Positions 1 through 9,017 are shown, numbered from the stretch's first letter. The stretch is DNA of 64,000 bases from Clostridium paridis (GCF_016765615.1 NZ_JAESWA010000024.1:118609-182608); one strand, 5' to 3'. The notes: generated by a model not told the origin, from the sequence alone. A program made the numbers and translations.

Positions 1-169
1 GGTAATCCTTATCTATCCCAGAAATCATATTTAACAACGTACTTTTTCCACAGCCAGATGGTCCTAATATACATGTAATCTTTCCTTCTTGAAACTTCAT
101 AGAAATATCATCTAAGACTCGTAAATTGCCAAATTCTTTTATTACGTTTTCCAAATAAAAATCAACCAT
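1..169 (-). CDS. ABC transporter ATP-binding protein, N-terminal part (cut by window edge)
   Basis: Only the first 56 codons lie in the window. They contain a Walker A motif (GPSGCGKST) preceded by the usual N-terminal strand of an import ATPase of the SsuB/TauB type, which would power the permease and lipoprotein encoded just upstream. The ATG at 167-169 shares one base with the stop of the permease (TAATG), so the two are translationally coupled. Signature and Walker B motifs lie outside the window. The substrate is not readable; sulfonate, taurine, nitrate or a thiamine precursor are family possibilities. Confidence 0.9.
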   Translation of the reverse strand, partial: MVDFYLENVIKEFGNLRVLDDISMKFQEGKITCILGPSGCGKSTLLNMISGIDKDY

Positions 170-921
170 TAATCAAAAGTCCTCCATCTTTTAGTCATTA
201 GTTTAATTATAGATTCTATAAATAAAACAAAAACAACTAAAATTACTATCCAACTAAAAACACCTGCAGTATTTAACTGCATTTTTTCCATTTGAATACT
301 TGTCCCAACTCCATAGTTAGGTTGTCCTAGCACTTCCCCACCTATAACCATTTTTAAACATAATCCTATCACGGATGAAAGTACCCCAAAAACGCTTTTA
401 GCCATACTTGGAATATAAATATATCTAATACTATCTGTTATTCCTACCTTGTACACCTTTGTCATAGAAATTACGCTCTTATCTATATCAACAATTCCTT
501 GAATAACTGCTTCATAAATAACTGGAAATACAACGATTGAAGCAAGTAAAATAGGTGCCTTTTCGTTTGTAAGCCAAATTAGAGCAAGTACAATTATTGC
601 CATAGTAGGGACAGTCTCTAAAAGTGCCATGGTAGGCTGTAATATCTCAAGTATTTTCTTATTTAAAGCTGCAATTATTCCTACAATCGAAGCAAAAATT
701 AAAGAAATTACAAATCCCAATATGCACCTTTGTAATGTTGCCATTAATGTATAAATAAATGACTTATCACTAACTATAATCTCTAATGAATCTAGAGTTT
801 CCCTTGGAGAAGGTAATATAATTGGATTGCTTAATATATTGCTAACAATCCACCATACTAATATTAGTAACGCAGTTCCAATTAGCATATATTTTTTATT
901 CTTTATAATATGCATTATCAT
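169..921 (-). CDS. ABC transporter permease, SsuC/TauC type
   Basis: Integral membrane subunit of an importer, about 250 residues with six or so hydrophobic segments. It carries the binding-protein-dependent permease region (around [13 protein letters not shown]) that contacts the ATPase. It overlaps the end of the lipoprotein gene by 26 bases and the start of the ATPase gene by one, so the three form one transcript in the order lipoprotein, permease, ATPase. The first two ATGs are close together and either could be the start. Family assignment is secure; the transported compound is unknown. Confidence 0.88.
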   Translation of the reverse strand: MIMHIIKNKKYMLIGTALLILVWWIVSNILSNPIILPSPRETLDSLEIIVSDKSFIYTLMATLQRCILGFVISLIFASIVGIIAALNKKILEILQPTMALLETVPTMAIIVLALIWLTNEKAPILLASIVVFPVIYEAVIQGIVDIDKSVISMTKVYKVGITDSIRYIYIPSMAKSVFGVLSSVIGLCLKMVIGGEVLGQPNYGVGTSIQMEKMQLNTAGVFSWIVILVVFVLFIESIIKLMTKRWRTFD

Positions 922-1876
922 CTGGTATTTTTTCTCCTATTGTCTTTGGTGCATTTTCCATTAGCACCTTAAAATAAATATCATAATCTTTCTTTAAAGT
1001 CTCTACATCTGCAAATTTAATATTTGCTCTTTTTAATGCTTGAGATAAGTCTTCCTTCTTAACACCGATTCCTAGTTCCTCAACATAATCTCCTAATTCC
1101 TTTGGATTAGTATTAACCCACTCACAGCTTTCTTTATATAAATCAATAAATTTATCAACTGAAGTTTTATTATCCTTTGCTACTTGATTTTTTACTATTA
1201 AGGAACTTTGAGGATACCCATTTTCTGAGGAATTTAATTTTTTCCACTCTTCATTTAAATCAAGCAATATTTTAGTGTCTGATTTTTTCTTTAATATTGT
1301 TGTGAGCATTGGTTCTGGTACTACAGCTGTTTTAACTTTTCCTGTTAAAAAATTTGGAGCAAGTTCTGTAGAACCGTTAAGATAATTAAATTTAACATCA
1401 CTATCTGCATTGAGTCCTTTTTCCTTCAAGATATACCTTAATACTATATCTGGAGTAAGCCCTTTACCTATTGTTGTTAATTCCTTGCCTCTTAAGTCTG
1501 AAATATTATTAATATTTTCATCTGTAATTGCAAAGAATGACCCCCAGGTTCCACCTGCTGCAATTTTATAGCCCAGCTTTTTGTTATAAGCCTGGGCTGC
1601 CAAATTAGATGGTACTATCGCAATATCCGCATCTTCAGATAATATTTTTGAAGTTAAACTATCTGTTGTTTTTTCTATAGTAAATTGAATATTAACATTT
1701 TTATCAAGAGTCTTTGTTTCCTTTAAAAGCTTACTCATAGATAAAGCTGGAATTCCATCTGGAACTACCACCTTTAAAGTGACTTGCTCTTTATTTGTCT
1801 TATCCTTTTTTCCACAAGCTACAAAAGTTGTTGTAGCAACTAATACACTTAATGCAATAAAAATAGCTTTTTTCAT
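896..1876 (-). CDS. Substrate-binding lipoprotein of SsuA/TauA-type ABC importer
   Basis: Signal peptide with a lipobox ending at Cys21 (FVACG), so it should be anchored on the outer face of the membrane. The mature part has the two-lobe layout of NMT1/SsuA-like binding proteins, with a typical early segment (VPDGIPALSM) and a hinge-like VVPEP near residue 187. It is the first gene of a three-gene importer operon with its own promoter (1913-1941). A second, separate importer of this superfamily lies in the sulfur cluster at 28-30.5 kb, and the two are clearly different in sequence. Substrate unknown. Confidence 0.87.
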   Translation of the reverse strand: MKKAIFIALSVLVATTTFVACGKKDKTNKEQVTLKVVVPDGIPALSMSKLLKETKTLDKNVNIQFTIEKTTDSLTSKILSEDADIAIVPSNLAAQAYNKKLGYKIAAGGTWGSFFAITDENINNISDLRGKELTTIGKGLTPDIVLRYILKEKGLNADSDVKFNYLNGSTELAPNFLTGKVKTAVVPEPMLTTILKKKSDTKILLDLNEEWKKLNSSENGYPQSSLIVKNQVAKDNKTSVDKFIDLYKESCEWVNTNPKELGDYVEELGIGVKKEDLSQALKRANIKFADVETLKKDYDIYFKVLMENAPKTIGEKIPDDNAYYKE

Positions 1877-1912
1877 CCTGTGTCCTCCTAAAAATAAAAA
1901 AGATAATCCTAA

Positions 1913-1941
1913 TTTATATAAAGTTGTAATTTTTATATCAA
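1913..1941 (-). promoter_or_regulatory. Promoter of the first ABC importer operon
   Basis: On the minus strand a TTGATA -35 box (1936-1941) and a TATAAA -10 box (1913-1918) are separated by exactly 17 bases, about 40 bases upstream of the lipoprotein start. No riboswitch-like fold was recognised in the 5' leader. Confidence 0.55.
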
Positions 1942-2040
1942 GTTCATTATATCATACTTTTATGAAATATACTGGTAATTAAGTAACTTGTACACAGAGA
2001 ATCTTTACTTTACCATATTGATTTAATTATTATAAATTAA

Positions 2041-2070
2041 AAGAGCATTCTCACTTTTTGAGATGCTCTT
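2041..2070 (-). terminator. Intrinsic terminator after the 62-residue helical protein gene
   Basis: Stem AAGAGCA/TGCTCTT extended by TCTCA/TGAGA with one bulge, followed on the minus strand by a T-rich stretch. It lies 13 bases past the stop codon at 2083. Confidence 0.75.
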
Positions 2071-2082
2071 CTAAATCTACGC

Positions 2083-2271
2083 TTATGATTCTTTATATGT
2101 ATTTATTGTATCTTGAGCTTTAGTTAAAGCTCCATCAACTGCATTAAATGTATCTTGTATTTTTGTTCTATTCTCTGGTTTTTCTACGCTTTGTAATGCA
2201 TCTTGTAAACAAGTTCTAGCATTTTGTAAGTCTTTTAAAGAAGATTGAATGTGTTCTTTTGCATTTTTCAT
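2083..2271 (-). CDS. Small helical hypothetical protein (62 aa)
   Basis: I do not recognise a family. The protein is short, soluble, rich in Lys, Gln and Asp, and predicted helical throughout, with heptad-like spacing of Leu and Ala, so a small coiled coil is likely. It has a good ribosome binding site (GGAGGGA, 7 bases before ATG), starts about 140 bases downstream of the preceding gene, and is followed by its own terminator, so it is a real monocistronic gene rather than a chance frame. Confidence 0.72.
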   Translation of the reverse strand: MKNAKEHIQSSLKDLQNARTCLQDALQSVEKPENRTKIQDTFNAVDGALTKAQDTINTYKES

Positions 2272-2379
2272 TTTTTATCCCTCCGTTAAAATATAATTAT
2301 GTTGTAAATACAATATTATTATTCTCAAACAAAGGTTAATAATACTATGCAATAATTAGTTATTATTATATAAAATGAA

Positions 2380-2400
2380 GGTGTGAAATTTCTTCACACC
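2380..2400 (-). terminator. Terminator after the 89-residue membrane protein gene
   Basis: GGTGTGAA / TTCACACC stem with a 5-base loop, followed on the minus strand by TTCATTTTATA. It begins 13 bases after the stop codon. Confidence 0.7.
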
Positions 2401-2413
2401 TTATACAGCACTA

Positions 2414-2683
2414 CTATTTACCTGCTAATTTTCCATTGGAATTTCTTACCCTTTTAATAAAGTATATAGCAGCTTTTATTACTCCTATTGCTATTAGTAA
2501 TATTCCTATTCCTGCTGCAACAGATAAAGATTCTTTATTCATCTCTTTTCCACCGTAGTATACAATAATTCCTAAACATATCCATAGAAGAGCTGGCGCT
2601 TTAGTTTTTGATTTATCAGCTTTCTCTTCTTTTATTACTTCTGAATTAGCACGTTCTTTCTTGGTTCTATTTTTTTTACCCAT
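2414..2683 (-). CDS. Small membrane protein with charged N-terminus (89 aa)
   Basis: No family recognised. About 28 very basic and acidic residues are followed by two hydrophobic helices (roughly residues 31-45 and 54-74) and a short basic tail, so a two-pass membrane protein with cytoplasmic ends is likely. It has its own terminator and a reasonable ribosome binding site (TGGGGGT) before the ATG. No functional link to its neighbours is evident. Confidence 0.65.
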   Translation of the reverse strand: MGKKNRTKKERANSEVIKEEKADKSKTKAPALLWICLGIIVYYGGKEMNKESLSVAAGIGILLIAIGVIKAAIYFIKRVRNSNGKLAGK

Positions 2684-2765
2684 GTTTTACCCCCATCTAA
2701 TAGACATAATCTTCATCAAGATTATTATATCATAGCAAATTAGAAGTAAATACGAGTTTTAAAAA

Positions 2766-3638
2766 TTATTTTTTTAGAATAAGACTATAGTCTTTTAAAC
2801 ATTGATTTATCCCCTCAATAGTAGTTGAAAAAACTAATCCATGTTCTTTTGCTTTGCTTGTATCTAATCTAACGTCCCTTGGTGCATCTTTATACTTTTC
2901 TACCTCTTCTACTAATACTTCATCTATTCTATTTTCTAAACCCATTTCCTTTAGTATATGCTTAACTACTTCATATCTGCTTAGATTGTTTTCACTTCCC
3001 AAATGGTAAGTACCATAAGGAATCTTAAATAACTTATTAACATTTTCTAGCATTTCATCAACATAAGTCATACCTCTGAATTCTCTTGTGGAAGCATATA
3101 TTTTTTCACCCTTTAATAAGCTTGTTACTGTTTCCCAAATTATATTAGAAGCCATATTTCTTTTTTTATCTGGCATTCCCATAAGCCAAGTAAACCTTAC
3201 AACCCATAATTCATCTAAAATTTCTTTCAGTAATTCTTCAGCTTCAAGCTTATTTTGTCCATATACAGTATCAGGAATTGCCTTGTGCTCTTCATTATAT
3301 GGACCCTCTTCCGGATTTCCATTAAATACTTGCTCTGAACTTATAAATACTAATTTTGCCCCAACTTCTTTACATGCCTTTCCTACATTTATAGCTCCTT
3401 CAACATTTATCTTATGAGCTTTTTCAGGATGTTTATTGCAAAAATCTGTAACTGCAATAGCTGCAGCATGTATTACATAACTTGGTCTTTCTTTTTTAAA
3501 TAATTCAAATACCTTCTTTTCATCTGTTATATCTAATTCCTCTATATCTGGAGATAAAATATTGTATTGATCTTTAAACCTTTCAGCAAATCTACTTGCA
3601 AAGAATCCTGTTCCTCCAGTTAATAAAATCTTTTCCAT
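2766..3638 (-). CDS. NAD(P)-dependent epimerase/reductase, RmlD-like
   Basis: Extended short-chain dehydrogenase fold of 290 residues. The N-terminal nucleotide-binding glycine motif is GGTGFFAS (8-15), Asp31 and Asp36 follow the second strand, and the catalytic YxxxK is Tyr126/Lys130 in YGQNK. It is closest in look to dTDP-4-dehydrorhamnose reductases (RmlD), which reduce the 4-keto sugar in nucleotide-sugar synthesis. No rmlABC genes are nearby, so the substrate is open. It is monocistronic, with a GGAGGGA ribosome binding site. Confidence 0.82.
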   Translation of the reverse strand: MEKILLTGGTGFFASRFAERFKDQYNILSPDIEELDITDEKKVFELFKKERPSYVIHAAAIAVTDFCNKHPEKAHKINVEGAINVGKACKEVGAKLVFISSEQVFNGNPEEGPYNEEHKAIPDTVYGQNKLEAEELLKEILDELWVVRFTWLMGMPDKKRNMASNIIWETVTSLLKGEKIYASTREFRGMTYVDEMLENVNKLFKIPYGTYHLGSENNLSRYEVVKHILKEMGLENRIDEVLVEEVEKYKDAPRDVRLDTSKAKEHGLVFSTTIEGINQCLKDYSLILKK

Positions 3639-3738
3639 TGTATCCCTCCATTTATTATCATTTATTATTGTTTGTTATTGTTTAATATTATTTTATTACG
3701 AATTTTCTTTTTTTTCAATACTATTTTGAAAATAAAAA

Positions 3739-3774
3739 TAGGTTTTAGATAAAATTATCTTTATCTAAAACCTA
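3739..3774 (-). terminator. Strong terminator after the SHOCT protein gene
   Basis: Perfect 15-bp stem (3739-3753 with 3760-3774), 6-base loop, followed on the minus strand by TTTTTATTTT. Confidence 0.85.
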
Positions 3775-3794
3775 CTCAATTACTCATACTTATT

Positions 3795-4043
3795 TTATTT
3801 TTTTCTTATAAGTTCTGCCTTTCTAAGATATTCTTCCTCCGATATTTCACCTTTAGCTAATCTTTCCTTAAGTATATTAAGAGAACTCTCCTCTGTATCT
3901 TTTATAAAATTATTCTTATTAAGCACTCTAATAACAAAATAAATAGCCAATGCAATAAGTATCAAACATATTATCATGAAAATCCATCCCATATGGAATC
4001 CACCCATTATAATTCTTCCATCATATCGCCCCATTATTTTCAC
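3795..4043 (-). CDS. SHOCT-domain small membrane protein
   Basis: 82 residues: a glycine-rich start, one membrane helix (about 18-42) and a C-terminal SHOCT motif of the form LKERLAKGEISEEEYLRK. SHOCT domains are short helical hairpins found at the ends of many bacterial membrane proteins and are thought to mediate oligomerisation. The role in the cell is unknown. It may start at the second methionine (codon 4). It is a single gene with its own terminator. Confidence 0.82.
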   Translation of the reverse strand: MKIMGRYDGRIIMGGFHMGWIFMIICLILIALAIYFVIRVLNKNNFIKDTEESSLNILKERLAKGEISEEEYLRKAELIRKK

Positions 4044-4123
4044 CGTCCTTTATATTTATTGTTTATATAATTATAATAAACCGATATGAAAATATTATGA
4101 ATTATTATCTTATAAGTACTCCC

Positions 4124-4993
4124 TTATTTTATACTATTTAATATAAATTTATCGATAACTTGTGCAACTCCATGTTCATCATTTGATACTGTTACAAAAT
4201 TAGCTTGTTCTTTTAGCTCATCTATAGCATTTCCCATTGCTACTCCTAACCCTGCAGCTTTTATCATTCCTAAATCATTTAAATTATCTCCTATTGCAAT
4301 AATTTCTTTAGGATTGACACCAAGCTTTTCTCCTAATTGTTCTAGTGCTGACCCCTTGTCCACACTTTTATGCACAAATTCTAAATTGTTTTTATATGAT
4401 GAGGTGATGCTTATATCTTCTATTTTACCAATCTTATCCTTAATTATAGCTAGTTTTTCTGCACTAGAAGACTTTACTTCCATTTTGCATACCTTCAAGT
4501 TATTAACTTTTATGTAGTCTATTATATCTTCTACAATAAGACTATTACCATAAGTATGTTTTTTCATATCTTCTACTATTTTAGCTATTTCCTCCTTATC
4601 ACTAGAATATTCCTCTGCTAGATTTATAAATTCTTTTTCGTGATTCCCTAGAGGTTTACATAATGTTTCATTACTAGTATATATTTGGTATAATATGTCT
4701 TCCTCTTCATAAATTTTTATTGCTTCATATACACTGTCATTATCAATATAATTTTCACTGATTATATCAAATTCTTCATTATATATCTGAGCTCCATTTA
4801 ATGCTACCGCATAGCAATTAAAATTATGTTCTTGCACGAATGGCTTGATAAGCTTGTAAGGTCTTCCTGAAACTATTCCAAACAAAACACCTTTTTCTTG
4901 TGCACGTTTTACTGCCTTTATGTTTTCTTCTGATAATTCATGTTCTGAATTAAGAAAAGTTCCATCCATATCTGTTAATATTAATTTATACAT
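4124..4993 (-). CDS. Cof-type HAD hydrolase (sugar-phosphate or FMN phosphatase-like)
   Basis: HAD superfamily, Cof/YbjI subfamily, 289 residues. The catalytic nucleophile motif DMDGT is at the very N-terminus, followed by a motif II SGR around residue 43, a type C2 cap, a conserved Lys near the cap-core junction, and motif III GDNLNDLGM near residue 235. The enzyme hydrolyses small phosphate esters in the cytoplasm; the substrate cannot be read. An in-frame TTG lies 21 bases upstream, but the ATG at 4993 is preceded by AGAGGAG at good spacing and starts the family motif directly, so it was chosen. Confidence 0.88.
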   Translation of the reverse strand: MYKLILTDMDGTFLNSEHELSEENIKAVKRAQEKGVLFGIVSGRPYKLIKPFVQEHNFNCYAVALNGAQIYNEEFDIISENYIDNDSVYEAIKIYEEEDILYQIYTSNETLCKPLGNHEKEFINLAEEYSSDKEEIAKIVEDMKKHTYGNSLIVEDIIDYIKVNNLKVCKMEVKSSSAEKLAIIKDKIGKIEDISITSSYKNNLEFVHKSVDKGSALEQLGEKLGVNPKEIIAIGDNLNDLGMIKAAGLGVAMGNAIDELKEQANFVTVSNDEHGVAQVIDKFILNSIK

Positions 4994-5079
4994 CTCAAAT
5001 CTCCTCTTCACCAACTAAGTATATGACAATTATAAATTAAAATTACTTTTTTGATTTTCTTAATATGAAAAAAAAGTAA

Positions 5080-5138
5080 AAAGGATTGTGAAAACCCTTA
5101 GCTATTAATATAATTACTAGAGTTTTCATCAATCCTTT
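5080..5138 (-). terminator. Terminator after hppA
   Basis: Arms AAAGGATT-gtg-AAAAC and GTTTT-catc-AATCCTTT enclose a 26-base loop region. The minus strand continues with ACTTTTTTTTC. Confidence 0.75.
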
Positions 5139-5158
5139 AATTATTTTCTTAAGAAATA

Positions 5159-7294
5159 TTAACTAAATAAAGCTACGAAAACTAATGTTATTGTACTAAT
5201 TAGCTTAATTAATACATGAAGTGATGGACCTGCTGTATCTTTAAATGGATCTCCCACTGTATCTCCTACCACACTTGCTTTATGAGCCTCTGACTTCTTT
5301 CCTCCAAAACTTCCTAATTCTATATATTTCTTTGCATTATCCCATGCACCACCTGCATTATTTAGAAACAACGCCATTACAACACCTGCTATTGTACTTA
5401 TCATTAAAAATCCACCTGCTGCTTCTTTTCCTAATAAAACTCCCACTAGTACTGGTGTTGTTATTACTAGTATTCCTGGAAGAACCATTTCCTTAAGAGC
5501 TCCTTTTGTAACTATATCAACACACCTAGCATAATCAGGTTTTGCTTTTCCTTCCATAATTCCAGGAATCTCTTTAAATTGCCTTCTTACCTCTACTATA
5601 ATGTATTGAGCTGCTCTTCCAACTGCTCTAATAGCTGTTGAGCTAAATAGAAACACTAACATAACTCCAATAAATCCAGCAATAAATACTTCTGGTTTAC
5701 CAATATCAATTGAATACCATGATTCTAACGGCTTTCCTAATATACTTTTTACCTGATCTAGGTATGCTGAGAATAACAAGAATGTAGCTAATGCAGCTGA
5801 TCCTACAGCATAACCTTTAGTTAGTGCCTTTGTAGTGTTACCACATGCATCTAATCTATCTGTTACTAGTCTTACCTCTTCTGAAGCCCCTGACATTTCT
5901 GCTATACCTCCAGCATTATCAGTTATAGGTCCAAAGGTATCCATTGCAAGAATAAATGCACAAGTTGATAACATTCCCATTGTTGCAATGGCAGTTCCAT
6001 ATAATCCAGCATTAGGAATATTACCAAGAGCCGCATTCCCAAGCTTATATGAAGTAAAAATAGCAATGGATATAAATAGTACAGGCAATGCTGTTGATTC
6101 CATACCCATAGATATACCAGTTATAATATTTGTAGCTGGACCAGTTTCACAAGATTTTGCTATTTCTTTTACCGGTCTATTATTCACTGATGTGTAGTAG
6201 TTAGTCAAAAGAACAAATGCATAACCTAAAACTATTCCTGTTACTGCACATCCATAAAGCATCCAAGTGTTAACTTCACTTCCATCTGGAAGAGTTCCAG
6301 TTAACATGTATCTTACATTAAAGATTAGGAATATAAGAACTAATATAGTGGTAATTCCATAACCTTTATTAAGTTCCTTCATTGGGTCTTCATCTTCATT
6401 CTTAACTTTTACAAAAGCTATTCCCACTATAGACGCAATTATCCCTAATGCACGTGCTACAAGAGGAAACAAAATTCCCTTAACTCCAAATATAGGATAT
6501 AGGGCTACCCCTAGTATCATAGCTCCAACATTTTCTGCAGCTGTTGATTCAAATAAATCTGCACCTCTGCCTGCGCAGTCACCAACATTATCTCCAACTA
6601 AATCTGCTATAACTGCTGGATTTCTTGGATCATCTTCTGGAATTCCAGCTTCAACTTTACCTACTAAATCTGCTCCTACGTCAGCAGCCTTTGTATAAAT
6701 TCCTCCACCTAATTGTGCAAATAACGCAACTAAAGAAGCTCCAAATCCAAAACCAACTATGAGTGATGGCGCCTCTTTTATTAGAGTATCATTCCCTGAT
6801 GCTCCTCCAAATAATAAAAACAATGTTGAAACTCCAAATAACGATAAGGTAGTTACAGCTAGTCCAGTAATTGCACCACCTCTGAACGCTATCTGTAAAG
6901 CTTTATTTAAACCCTTTCTTGCCCCCTCTGCTGTTCTTACATTACAATTAACAGTCATATACATGCCTATATAGCCTGATATAGCTGAACATAAAGCACC
7001 CATAACAAATGCTACTCCAGTATGCCATGCTATGCTGGTAGCGTCACTACTTCCCTTTGATAAATTAGCAAAATAATTAGCTCCTGTAATTATAATAAGA
7101 ACTATTATAGCTATTAAAGCAATAGTTTTATATTGTCTCTTTAAAAAAGCCATTGCTCCTTCTTTAATAGCATTAGATATCTCTTGCATCTTAGGGTTTC
7201 CTTTTTCTTGCTTAAAAATGTACTTTGACAGAATAATAATAGCTAGTACTGCAATTATCGTAACCCCGTAAATTATACCAAAATAGATAGTCAT
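5159..7294 (-). CDS. hppA: Membrane-bound pyrophosphatase (ion-translocating), K+-independent type
   Basis: Hydrolyses PPi while pumping H+ (possibly Na+) across the membrane. It has 711 residues and about 16 hydrophobic segments. Hallmarks are the substrate motif DVGADLVGKVE, the acidic loop DDPRNPAVIADLVGDNVGDCAGRGAD, and the C-terminal GDTVGDPFKDTAGPS. The subtype motif reads GNTTKA with Lys489 and Thr492 (numbered from the chosen start), the pair associated with enzymes that do not need K+; K+-dependent enzymes have Ala at the first position. Start: an ATG nine bases upstream touches the GGGG of the ribosome binding site, so the ATG at 7294 is preferred. Monocistronic with its own terminator. 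In this window it could recycle PPi made by ATP sulfurylase, which is inference. Confidence 0.95.
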   Translation of the reverse strand: MTIYFGIIYGVTIIAVLAIIILSKYIFKQEKGNPKMQEISNAIKEGAMAFLKRQYKTIALIAIIVLIIITGANYFANLSKGSSDATSIAWHTGVAFVMGALCSAISGYIGMYMTVNCNVRTAEGARKGLNKALQIAFRGGAITGLAVTTLSLFGVSTLFLLFGGASGNDTLIKEAPSLIVGFGFGASLVALFAQLGGGIYTKAADVGADLVGKVEAGIPEDDPRNPAVIADLVGDNVGDCAGRGADLFESTAAENVGAMILGVALYPIFGVKGILFPLVARALGIIASIVGIAFVKVKNEDEDPMKELNKGYGITTILVLIFLIFNVRYMLTGTLPDGSEVNTWMLYGCAVTGIVLGYAFVLLTNYYTSVNNRPVKEIAKSCETGPATNIITGISMGMESTALPVLFISIAIFTSYKLGNAALGNIPNAGLYGTAIATMGMLSTCAFILAMDTFGPITDNAGGIAEMSGASEEVRLVTDRLDACGNTTKALTKGYAVGSAALATFLLFSAYLDQVKSILGKPLESWYSIDIGKPEVFIAGFIGVMLVFLFSSTAIRAVGRAAQYIIVEVRRQFKEIPGIMEGKAKPDYARCVDIVTKGALKEMVLPGILVITTPVLVGVLLGKEAAGGFLMISTIAGVVMALFLNNAGGAWDNAKKYIELGSFGGKKSEAHKASVVGDTVGDPFKDTAGPSLHVLIKLISTITLVFVALFS

Positions 7295-7467
7295 GATTAA
7301 CATCCCCTTTTAATAAGATTACTTCTTTGACGTTTTCATAAATACAAAAAGATACTTCATTCTAGCTCTCAAAGCAACCTTACGCAGAGGCAATGTGGAG
7401 GAGGTGTTCAAAAGACACGATGAAATATATTTGTGTATTTTATATTTATAAGATTTTAATTTGGTAA
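7295..7467 (-). other. Unusual GC-richer leader or repeat-like segment upstream of hppA
   Basis: The first bases upstream of hppA hold its ribosome binding site (AAAAGGGG). From about 7320 to 7420 the sequence is clearly richer in G and C than other spacers here. It contains CACCTCCTCC on the minus strand, which matches the anti-Shine-Dalgarno tail of 16S rRNA, and a small hairpin GTGT/ACAC at 7405-7419. It matches no riboswitch class I can recognise. Stop codons interrupt every frame I read on the minus strand. From a general memory of clostridial spacers it may be a dispersed element, but no second copy was found in this window. Confidence 0.35.
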
Positions 7468-7527
7468 CTAAAACCTTATATACTAATTTATTATTAAAAT
7501 ATTAAAATATTAATAAATTAACAAAAG

Positions 7528-7586
7528 ATGAATCCAATAGTTAATACACCTACTTTTTATGTAGGCGTATTAACTATAGATTCATC
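7528..7586 (-). terminator. Long terminator hairpin after hemL
   Basis: Outer arms GATGAATC/GATTCATC (7528-7535, 7579-7586) continue into ATAGTTAATAC/GTATTAACTAT and CCTAC/GTAGG, giving a stem of more than 20 pairs with two small mismatches. TTTTGTTAATTT follows on the minus strand. The rest of 7468-7635 is AT-rich and shows nothing else. Confidence 0.85.
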
Positions 7587-7635
7587 TTCATTCGTACTTA
7601 AATATACTTCATTAGTTGCTTTATACTAACTATTT

Positions 7636-8910
7636 TTATCCCTCAAAACTCTTAAATGCTTCTATAAATTTATCTATATCTTCACTTGAATGCTTTGCTG
7701 AAAGAAATAATGCCTCAAACTGTGAAGGTGGCATGTTTATACCTTTTTTTATCATGTGAATAAAATACCTTTTAAACCTATCATTATCACAATTCTTAAC
7801 ATCAGCATAACTCTCGATAGTTTCTTTTTCTGTAAAGAATATAGTAAACATTCCTCCAGCTCTATTTATAACTACTGGTATTTTATTTTCTTTAGATGCT
7901 TCTTTTATACCCTGCTCTAATCTATCTCCTATTTCTTCAATATGCTTATATATCATAGGATTTTCATATAATTTCTTTAAAGTTGTTAATCCTGCTGCCA
8001 TCACTATTGGATTACCTGACATAGTTCCTGCTTGATAAACTGGTCCAATTGGAGATAGCATTTGCATTATTTCCTTCTTGCCTCCATAGGCACCTGAAGG
8101 AAGTCCCCCTCCCATTATTTTTGCATAAGTAACAAGATCTGGCTTTACACCAAAAAGGCTTTGTGCACCTTTATATGCTACCCGAAATCCACTCATTACC
8201 TCATCAAAAATTAGTAGCGCACCATATTTATCGCAAAGAACTCTTAATTCTCTTAAAAATTCTTCTTTTGCTACAATTACCCCCATATTACCAGCAACAG
8301 GTTCTATAATAACTGCAGCAATATTATCCCCTTGTTCCTCAAAAACTTTTCTTATACTTTCGATATTGTTATACTCAGCTACCAATGTATTTTCTACAGT
8401 TTCGCTTGGTATGCCAGCACTCCCTGCTATTCCAGCAGTTAAAACTCCTGAACCAGCTTCAACTAGAAATCCTTCAAAGTGACCATGATAGCAACCTGAA
8501 AATTTTAATATTTTACTTTTTTTTGTGTATCCTCTTGCTAGTTTTACAGCACTCATGGTCGCCTCTGTACCTGAGTTAACCATTCTTATCATTTCAACAT
8601 TATCAACAGTCTCACATATAAATTTTGATAATTCTAGTTCAAGTCTTGTTGGCGCACCAAATGCAATTGCATTGCAAGCTGTTTTTGAAATAGCCTCTAC
8701 TACATCTTCATCACAATGACCTAAGATAAGTGGTCCCCATGCTAAAACAAAATCTATATACTCATTGCCTTCTTCATCATATATGCGTACACCTTTCCCC
8801 TGCTTTATAATGGGCGGATTTATATCAAAACCATTATAAGCTCTTACAGGACTATTTACTCCACCAGGCATATATTTTTTAGATGCTTCAAATATTTCAT
8901 TATTATTCAT
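7636..8910 (-). CDS. hemL: Glutamate-1-semialdehyde 2,1-aminomutase
   Basis: PLP enzyme that converts glutamate-1-semialdehyde to 5-aminolevulinate, the step after HemA in the C5 pathway. The 424 residues are full length for the family. PLP Lys264 lies in TYAKIMGGG, Asp236 in FDEVMSGFR, and the N-terminal [10 protein letters not shown] motif confirms the start. The gene stands 10 kb away from hemA, hemC, cobA-hemD and hemB, and completes the pathway to siroheme in this window. No Shine-Dalgarno sequence precedes the ATG; a dispersed repeat with its own small reading frame lies directly upstream (8916-9017), so translation may depend on that frame. Confidence 0.95.
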   Translation of the reverse strand: MNNNEIFEASKKYMPGGVNSPVRAYNGFDINPPIIKQGKGVRIYDEEGNEYIDFVLAWGPLILGHCDEDVVEAISKTACNAIAFGAPTRLELELSKFICETVDNVEMIRMVNSGTEATMSAVKLARGYTKKSKILKFSGCYHGHFEGFLVEAGSGVLTAGIAGSAGIPSETVENTLVAEYNNIESIRKVFEEQGDNIAAVIIEPVAGNMGVIVAKEEFLRELRVLCDKYGALLIFDEVMSGFRVAYKGAQSLFGVKPDLVTYAKIMGGGLPSGAYGGKKEIMQMLSPIGPVYQAGTMSGNPIVMAAGLTTLKKLYENPMIYKHIEEIGDRLEQGIKEASKENKIPVVINRAGGMFTIFFTEKETIESYADVKNCDNDRFKRYFIHMIKKGINMPPSQFEALFLSAKHSSEDIDKFIEAFKSFEG

Positions 8911-8915
8911 AAGTC

Positions 8916-9017
8916 TTTAGTGAAATGGATTTTCTAAAAGGTTTTAAGTTCAACTAATAACTTATTCATGCCTGATATCAAACAAGTATAAGTTAAGTTT
9001 CCTATAAAAAACCTATA
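8916..9017 (-). repeat. Dispersed intergenic repeat, copy 1 (upstream of hemL)
   Basis: About 100 bases that closely match 47425-47538. The shared blocks are TTTAGTGAA, then TTTTAAGTTCAACTA, TAACTTATTCATGCCTGA, TCAAACAAGTATAAGTTAAG and TTTCCTATAAAAAA (plus strand). The inner parts form an imperfect inverted repeat (AACTTAT/ATAAGTT). This copy has a short apex (GATATC) where copy 2 has an extra hairpin. Copy 1 can encode a 31-codon peptide (8934-9029, GTG start, AAAGGCGGTGA ribosome binding site). The remaining spacer, 9018-9190, is AT-rich and shows nothing else I recognise. Confidence 0.8.

Noticed and set aside
7420..7467. Plus-strand frame of 15 codons (starts ATGAAATATATT) with a strong GGAGGAGG upstream
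   Set aside because: It looks a little like the start of a rubredoxin (MKYIC), but the spacing to the site is about 13 bases and the frame stops at once. The upstream GGAGGAGG is simply the complement of the anti-Shine-Dalgarno-like stretch. Not enough for a gene or a pseudogene call.
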